Origin: Petrosia ficiformis
Taxonomy: Eukaryota > Porifera > Demospongiae > Haplosclerida > Petrosiidae
DNA: 64,000 bases
Assembly: GCA_947044365.1 (NCBI GenBank)
Contig: OX345641.1
Span: 4,682,460-4,746,459 of the forward strand
Direction: 5' to 3'
Shown in pieces: positions 57,364 through 64,000 of the stretch. A program made the position numbers and the translations under genes. The notes below the pieces were generated by a model. The model made no database searches. It saw only the letters and a program-made list of their open reading frames with translations, and was not told the origin of the DNA. Position 1 is the stretch's first letter. Every line of letters starts with the position of its first letter.

Positions 57364-59204
57364 ATGGCAGAAGGAGATGATGACGATGAAATGGAGCTGT
57401 CTCAAACAGAGCTAGAATCAACTTCTGTTCATCATTCCAGACATATACATCAAATTTCAATGGAGCAATATAAACAAGAATCTTATACCTATACACAGGA
57501 AGCTGTGAAGAAATTGAAAAATTCTACTGATTATAAATTTTACACTCAAAGATGTCACAGGTACATAATAAGCATTTCAGTATTGATATAAATAAATATA
57601 TAGCCAAGAGCCGGAGTGGAATAATATGCCGTTGGGAGGAGAGAAAAAATTCAATTTTGTTAGAGGGTATGCCTTTTTAATGCATTTTCTGAGCCATTAA
57701 TTGTAATTGTGGTGAATCTGAGCGAGCTCCACTCTAGCCAGGTCTATGATCGCTCTCTGATCTTGCTTGCTTGCCTAAATGAGACTTCAATGGATGTTTA
57801 CTGTATTCTCCTATTTATTCAATGCAGTTCTTGCTTGTTTGTGCTTGCCCCTCTGATAATTGTCATCTGTCTACTATATCATACGAGATATAAATATACA
57901 ACTTTATCAGAGCATTGGAATTGGAGCTATGGAATGATTTAATTCAGTTTCAAATTAAAAATGCTTCAATTCTTAATTTCTGATTCAATTCCTCAGATTT
58001 CATTCCAATTACTGCAGCTGGTGTTGGGAATTCCTCTATAATTATACAATTCTATGCAATTTTACACCATTCCACTACAATTCCATGTTATTTTATATAC
58101 ACCATTCCACTATAATTCCTGTTATTTTACTACAATTCCTATTAGCTATGCTAAATTACACGATTCCACATTAAAACAAGAAATTAACTGTCAATAAAAA
58201 TAGAATTCAACATTCATAAATACCTAATAAGTAATAACATTAAATGATTAAAGGGTCATGGAGTAATTTTACAATTCCAAGGCAACATGTAATTCAATTC
58301 TCATTCATTTCAATAGCATCAGTTGCCAAGTCATGATTCCACCCCAATTCATGCTAAACGTGGAACATTCTAGAATCGTTCTAATTCAAGTTCTGAACTT
58401 TATATATGTGACATAATTACAAGTATACAATTTTCTATGGCAAATGGTGACCTTTAAATTGACAGAAGAGAAATGCATTTAAATATCACCAGTCCGTACA
58501 TGTACATAATATTATATAGTTTCTATGGAAAGCTACATTACTTGTCATCATGTAGTTGTAATGCTAGTTGGTATTCTGGTGAATGGACTACATCTTGTAC
58601 TGAATGTGGCGGTTATGCAATGCTCAGAACATGTCCACTGTGCGATGGAGAGTGTGAAAAGCAGTGGAAAAGAAATGTAGATATGGTACATGTATGTAAA
58701 ATTATATGTATGGACAGAAGCTTATGAGTAGTAAAGCAGCACATAATTAATTATACATGCTTATAAGTGTTCAGATTAGCTACCAGGATATGCATGTTAG
58801 AGGAAGAGAAGTGCATGCATGAGAGAAGAACCCAAGACTTACTGTAAGCTCCTAAGATGGGTAGGATTGTAGCAAAGTTTGGTAACTTAGGAAGTATGGA
58901 CGCTCATTCATGGCTTTTGCTCTTAGACTAGCTACTATGTAAAGTTTTGACTCCTACATAATTTCTGACTTTTTGAGTAGCTACACCTTTTTATTACAAT
59001 ATTAATTATTATAAATTATAATATCAAAAACAAGTGGTTTTGTGTTTTACTTCTTTGTAGAGTCATAGTAATCACAGTGCTTATTGGGATGGAGAGTGTG
59101 GATTAAGTGAAGGTGAGAGATGGATTCATGAATATCGGAAATTTGTTGATGCTTCTGATCAATCTGCTCTCGCTGATATCATACAAGAAATGAACATCAA
59201 ATAA
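57364..59204 (+). CDS. protein pinocchio-like Cys-rich protein
   Basis: Exons 57364-57560, 58556-58685 and 59061-59204, joined in phase (471 bp, 156 residues). The acidic N-terminus (MAEGDDDDEMELSQTE) is followed by a polar helix and then a compact Cys cluster: SCNASWYSGEWTTSCTECGG, then RTCPLCDGECEKQW. This suggests a zinc-ribbon-like fold with several C-x-x-C pairs, continuing to DMSHSNHSAYWDGEC. The order CxxxW, CxxCGG, CPxCDGxC and MSH...W recalls Drosophila protein pinocchio and its animal relatives, whose molecular role is poorly known. The ATG at 57364 is the first in frame. The stop codon is only 100 bp before the PYCR start. Confidence 0.7.
57826..57880 (+). repeat. short dispersed repeat, second copy at 59606-59660
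   Basis: Both copies read 'ttcttgcttgtt....cttgcccctct' then 'ttgtcatctgtcta.tata' with a few differences. One is in the pinocchio-like gene intron 1, the other in PYCR intron 1. Confidence 0.65.
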
Positions 59205-59303
59205 ATTTGTAATTTTGTATTATACTTTTATAGTATACTAATTTTTTATCGCAACTCAAAATTTGATGAAGATTAAATTAAGGGTCATCCCCCTCACGTG
59301 GTT

Positions 59304-61885
59304 ATGAGTACAAGCAAAAGAAAATCGTCCAATAATTCCTCTCCTACTTCAAAGAAAAGGAAGATGACTTCTACTACTGGATCTTCTGGAGTGATAAGCA
59401 ATATGAATATTGGATTTATTGGGGCTGGAAATATGGCGAGAGCTCTGGTAGAAGGAATGCTGACTTCAGGTATTGAAATTTCAACAAACAGTAATGAATG
59501 CGTGCATAACCCTTGGCACAAGTATGACTGACTGCAATATGATTGTGAAGCAAGTATTCCCAATTATTATTGACAAAGGCGGACAATACTATAATTATTA
59601 TAATTATGCAATTCTTGCTTGTTCATGCTTGCCCCTCTTATGGTTGTCATCTGTCTAGTATAATTGGAGAATAGGTTGACTGGAGTGGGGTTCACCCAGC
59701 AAATATTAATATGTATGTGTGTGTGTGTGTTTATTGTGTTACAACTTACACTAATTCTAGCAAGAGTACACAAGTATTGGCACACTACTAGAACTTACTA
59801 GCAGTAAAGCAAAAAGAACATATAGATAGGTTTGTGGCTTCAACGACGTGCACGAAAAGAAGTAGGTGGAGCTAGAAAGTGACTGTCATGATAGAAAGCT
59901 TAGCACAATATTGTAGCAGCCACTACCGCAATTTCAAGCAATGTTCCAACATTGAAAGCCTTCAAGCAAGACTAGTTGTGTTTGTTTGTTATGAAACACT
60001 AATCATGAGCAGCAAAAATTGTCATAATTTTTAAACTGAAAGGTTTTAGAAAAAGCCTATCTTTGGTTTTGATTCTTGGATGATATATGTCTGTTGGTAC
60101 CACATTTGAAGTGTCAATGTTCATACTTTTGCTGGATATTTGGTAATAGAGTAGACACACAGAATAATTATGTGATCATTTGGGGTAAATGTTAAATCAG
60201 TTCAATATTTCCACCAAGCCATTCCTTTGTTTGTTTCAGTTATATATCCTCAAGGCATGTGGTATAATATATTTGTGAATTTATTTTAAGATTTCATTAA
60301 CCAGTACAGTATATTAAGGTACTCCAAGAGATAAATATCCAGTCTTGTTGACTGTAGACACAGCCTAATCTGTTTGATCCCATACATCTCATATATTTAT
60401 TTGCAGGTGAAGTCAATAAAAAAAACATATATGCATCATGTACAAGTCTTTCATCACTGAATTATAAGAAGATGGAGGTAAGTGTTATTGTAGTCTCTTG
60501 TGACCAGAAGTTTGAATGTCTGGAAACCTTTACTGATCAAATTTATGAAACAAATCAAATTAATTTTGAACACCACTGAACTGCTTGCTTTCTGTCTTTC
60601 TGCAACTATTGAAGAACCATTTAGACTTTCTTGCATAGATGGTGGAAGCATTGATTCACAAGTAAGGGGCTGCTGTAAAATTTTTAAAGCTTTTCAATTA
60701 TTTATAGAGAGTGTAATCTGATAGCGTCCAATTCATAAAATGTTCAGATTGTGTGCTATGCTATTCGACCTTCTTGAGCTGCTCAGCTTGATCTGAATTA
60801 CTGAAACTTTCTTCTGTTAGTAAATTAATCAATGTGTGAATATATTTAATCTTAAAGGTTCTGAAACTCGCTACCCCCTCTGGTTCTGCTGCCTATGTCT
60901 TTTTGTAAGGTCATCAAATCTAATTGCCAAGGATTAGAAAATTAATATGAATATGTGCACATAAATAATACATTATTCATTTGTTGCAAATGTCTTGATT
61001 CCCTTCCCATTGAACATTTGGTTGTATGAGAGTAAAATTACTAAAGAGCTTTCGGTAAAATTTCTGTATATTGCAAATCGGGTTTTCAGTTGATGTGAAT
61101 ATTAGGTTAAACTGTACCTATAGCTACTATAGGGACAGTTTAACCTAATATTTGTGAATGTTGGGTTAAACTGTACCTATAGCTACTATAGGGACAGTTT
61201 AACCCAATGTTTGTGTATATTGAGTTAAACTGTACCTATAGCTACTATAGGGACAGTTTAACCTAATATTTGTGAATGTTCGGTTAAACTGTACCTATAG
61301 CTACTATAGGGACAGTTTAACCCAATATTTGTGAATATTAGGTTAAACTGTACCTATAGCTACTATATAGGTACAGTTTAACCTAATATTTGTGAATGTT
61401 GGGTTAAACTGTACCTATAGCTACTATAGGGACAGTTTAACCCAATGTTTGTGTATATTGAGTTAAACTGTACCTATAGCTACTATAGGGACAGTTTAAC
61501 CTAATATTTGTGAATGTTGGGTTAAACTGTACCTATAGCTACTATAGGGACAGTTTAACCCAATATTTATGAATATTAGGTTAAACTGTACCTATAGCTA
61601 CTATAGGGACAGTTTAACCCAATATTTGTGAATATTGAGTTAAACTGTACCTATAGCTACTATAGGTACAGTTTAACCCAATGTTTGTGTATATTGAGTT
61701 AAACTGTACCTATAGCTACTATATGGACAGTTTAACCCAATATTTGTGAATGTTGGGTTAAACTGTACCTATAGCTACTATAGGTACAGTTTAACCTAAT
61801 ATTCACAGCACAGTATCCTATTACTACAACATTTACAGTGCTTTGAAATACCCTTAAAAAAACGGAATTGATCTGAGAGTAACAA

Positions 61886-61920
<35 letters not shown>

Positions 61921-64000
61921 TTTGGTAGACAAATATTTTTCGTGATGAAATCCTGATGAGTTGTGCAAAACTCAATAGTTGTAGTACGTATTAGTTAAAA
62001 AAGCATAATTATAGAGGATTATGTTTTGTTCTTCATTTTCAGGCTTTGGGAGTGAATGTAACAATAAATAATAAACATGTAATAACAAATTCAGACACTA
62101 TTATATTAGCTGTGAAACCCTATCAAATCTTGGATATCCTGGATGAATTACAAGAAACATACAAAGAATTGACTGCCACTAATCCATTGACAGGAGTCAG
62201 TAAACCTCCCAAAAATCTCAGGCCCCTTATTATCTCTGTCGCTAATGGTGTTTTAATCAAGGAGATTGAACAGAAGGTATGCTCTACTTAATTATAACAG
62301 ACTACAGAACAAGATACATGTACATGGAGGAACTGTATCCCTATGATTGCTTTGTAATGACTAATAATCATTGCTGATGGCTCTCATGTCTGAAACCAAG
62401 CAAAATAATTATTATAGTTACTTATTTCTCCATTCTTTTTACTTTTTAACAGTCCTTGTATAAGTTTTATAATGTAATTTAGCTACCACAGCTGAATTCC
62501 TCCTGCTGGTCTGCTATATGTCGAACAAGCACTCGTTTCCATGCCATGCTCATTATTAATTGACTAAGCCCCCTTTAAAAATTACACTGTATACAAATAA
62601 TATATGATAGATTCAACCATATATATTATAGATTCATCCCTATGAAGAATCATAGGGATAGCCCTGCAGGCTATAAAAATGTGTAGTTCGGCATCAACAA
62701 CAATCTTTGTATCTGTACCATTTTTATATTCCATTCTTTTTGGTGTATTTTAATCCATTGCTTTGTTATTGAGTTACAATATAATGATGCATTAACGATA
62801 TTACATATAAAGTCATTATTTTGAGTTATTATGAATATGAATTTACTTATTTTTATTAATGATGTTTGAAAGGTGAATGGATGGGTACCTTTGTTATTTT
62901 GTTATATTATAGACTCAGATATCATGGAATATTGGTGGTTCTTCTATGGTTGGTCATTTACCAGTTATAAGATGTATTCCCTCAGTAGCCAGTGCTGGTA
63001 AGTAAGTAGGTATGTGATTGCACATGTTATATATGGGACTATGGATGAGAAATTCAGTTACTTGGAAAACTAGAATGTTCTGAGAACATGAAACATTGCC
63101 ATATTATGAAGGGTGTGACTGAGACCATGTGAGTATAAATAATTATGAAAGGGTGTGGCTAAGATCATGTGGGCATCTGAGTATAAATAATTATGAGAAG
63201 GGTATGACTGAGAGCATGTGGGCATTTGAGTATAAATGAGAAGGGTGCAACTGAGAGCATGTGGTCATCTGAGTATAAATAAATATGAGGAGGGTATGAC
63301 AGAGCATGTGGGCATCTGAGTATAAATAATTATGAGAAGGGTATGACTGAGAGCATGTGGGCATCTGAGTATAAATAAACATGAGGAGGGTATGACTGAG
63401 ATCATGTGGGCATCTGAGTATAAATAAATATGAGAAGGGTATGACTGAGAGCATGTGGGCATCTGGGTATAAATAATTATGAGAAGGGTATGACTGAGAT
63501 CATGTGGGCATCTGAGTATAAATAAAACTGAAGCACAGGAATGTGGATACTGTGAACTGCATTTATATCTGTGATGTATGCATAAGTATATGAGCTTTAT
63601 GATGTCTTTAAAATGTGTTCAAAGTATTGCATCTTTTTCTGTTGTCCACTGGGTTCAAATTTTGTATCAAAGTCAATATCTCTTAACTGAGGATCTTCTA
63701 TTATAATCTGTGGTAATGTACAAATAATGGCTTCCAAGTGTACACCCTATTGACCCCTTAACTGCTCCCACTGCCCAATGTTTAAATCCTATATGAAGTT
63801 ATCCCCTACCTTGTCCTAAGAGGTGTTCATAATCACGGTTACAATATCTTTATTCTCGGTATTTTAGTTTGTGCTGGAGTTACTGTCTATACTTGTGGTA
63901 AATATTGTAATGAGACTGACGTAAAACCATTTCAAGAGATATTCTCTTTATGTGGACACTGTGAAGAGGTACCCGAGAAGAGTATAAGTGCATTAGCATC
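59304..64000 (+). CDS. PYCR: pyrroline-5-carboxylate reductase (3' end beyond window)
   Basis: Exons 59304-59469, 60407-60477, 62043-62276, 62913-62997 and 63868 to beyond 64000, all in phase. The start at 59304 is the first ATG. A basic Ser-rich leader of about 33 residues (KRKSSNNSS...SKKRK) precedes the NAD(P)-binding Rossmann motif IGFIGAGNMARALVEGML. Then come AVKPYQILDIL, ISVANGVLIKEIE (the VAGV-like region), MVGHLPVIRCIPS (the RxMPN-like block with Ile-Pro-Ser here) and AGVTVYTCG. PYCR reduces pyrroline-5-carboxylate to proline using NAD(P)H. The C-terminal dimerisation part lies outside the window. The basic leader looks more nuclear-like than a clear mitochondrial presequence, so location is uncertain. 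Introns carry two tandem arrays. Confidence 0.9.
59820..60150 (-). repeat. dispersed repeat B copy in PYCR intron 1
   Basis: Matches 31840-32265 in block order ('aggtggagctag', 'gtcataattttta', 'aaaggttttagaa', 'gaagtgtcaatgttcatac', 'agacacacag'). Confidence 0.7.
61102..61803. repeat. twelve tandem palindromic hairpin units (59-bp period)
   Basis: Each unit holds GTTAAACTGTACCTATAG, loop CTA, and CTATAGGGACAGTTTAAC, an 18-bp stem with one mismatch. In units 10 and 12 the right arm is CTATAGGTACAG and the stem is perfect; unit 5 has a slightly longer loop. Linkers (AATATTTGTGAATGTT and variants) differ in a set order, so units 1-4 and 5-8 form a repeated four-unit block. Array in PYCR intron 2. 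No coding potential. Confidence 0.95.
61891..61919 (+). repeat. GT dinucleotide microsatellite
   Basis: Uninterrupted (TG)n, about 28 bp, in PYCR intron 2. Confidence 0.95.
62625..62682 (-). mobile_element. foldback element family F remnant
   Basis: Contains ATTCATCCCTATGA, then AATCATAGGGATAGCCCTGCAGGCTATAAAAA, the terminal part of the family with its GCCC...GGC palindrome altered. Only the termini survive, as after internal deletion. In PYCR intron 3. Confidence 0.55.
63105..63525 (+). repeat. tandem repeat, about 8 copies of a 45-50 bp unit
   Basis: The unit is GAGTATAAATAATTATGAGA then AGGGTATGACTGAGAGCATG then TGGGCATCT, with small variations and one shortened copy near 63229. It gives false minus-strand frames with repeated Met-Pro-Thr-Cys-Ser. 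In PYCR intron 4. Confidence 0.92.

Noticed and set aside
61102..61803. Regular palindromic repeats that resemble a CRISPR array
   Set aside because: The host is a eukaryote, the linkers are near-identical rather than unique spacers, and no cas genes exist. It is an intronic hairpin satellite.
63191..63462. Minus-strand frames with repeated Met-Pro-Thr-Cys-Ser-Gln
   Set aside because: Artefact of the 45-50 bp tandem repeat in the PYCR intron.

Overview
The window looks like nuclear DNA of an AT-rich, intron-bearing, gene-dense invertebrate. A sponge (demosponge) is the best guess, inferred from very short intergenic distances, short introns, many MITE-type elements and large beta-helix/multi-pass membrane proteins. 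No rRNA or canonical tRNA gene was found. All gene models below were built by hand from reading frames, splice sites and family knowledge. || 1-12.4 kb is mostly repeats. It holds two copies of a dispersed repeat, one interrupted by a 245-bp MITE and the other by a 2.2-kb pogo/Tigger-like DNA transposon with a broken transposase. It also holds two hAT-type MITEs with 8-bp target duplications, a small TA-flanked MITE, a 112-bp-arm foldback element, a candidate NRF1-type promoter with first exon, and two weak small-gene candidates. || 12.4-18.6 kb is the most unusual region: a 106-bp-period tandem array of about 55 units. Every unit resembles a complete small intron, with donor GTGAGT, an AT-rich body, a pyrimidine tract and an AG acceptor. 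Acceptor and next donor are separated by exactly three bases, and those three bases differ between repeat subfamilies (GAT, CTG, TTT, AAA, CAG, CCG, GTG, GAG and others). The array is followed by a polyadenylation-like signal. It could be a string of single-codon micro-exons, a splicing-decoy array, or a satellite that grew from an intron. || 20.4-39.6 kb carries a coiled-coil/TKL-type protein kinase with its 5' end unresolved, UQCC2 on the minus strand, and two tandem complete cathepsin B genes, each with seven exons and identical intron phases. UQCC2 and the first cathepsin B gene are head to head, with only 53 bp between start codons. The big intron of the first cathepsin B gene holds an LTR-flanked, truncated Ty3/gypsy element that is itself interrupted by a hAT-like fragment. 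|| 42-53.3 kb carries two large, nearly intronless paralogues in head-to-head orientation. Each has a signal peptide, a Pmp-like beta-helix ectodomain, a Cys-rich stalk, about nine membrane spans and a cytosolic tail. A P-element-like transposase gene with four intact exons lies between them. || 53.5-64 kb is a compact housekeeping cluster: ARL6IP4 (minus, five exons), POLR3G/RPC7 (single exon), a protein pinocchio-like gene (three exons) and pyrroline-5-carboxylate reductase (at least five exons, running off the window). One PYCR intron holds twelve tandem near-perfect hairpins arranged as a higher-order repeat. The genes act in separate pathways (mitochondrial complex III assembly, lysosomal proteolysis, Pol III transcription, RNA processing, proline synthesis), so apart from the duplications and shared promoter regions no functional cluster is evident.
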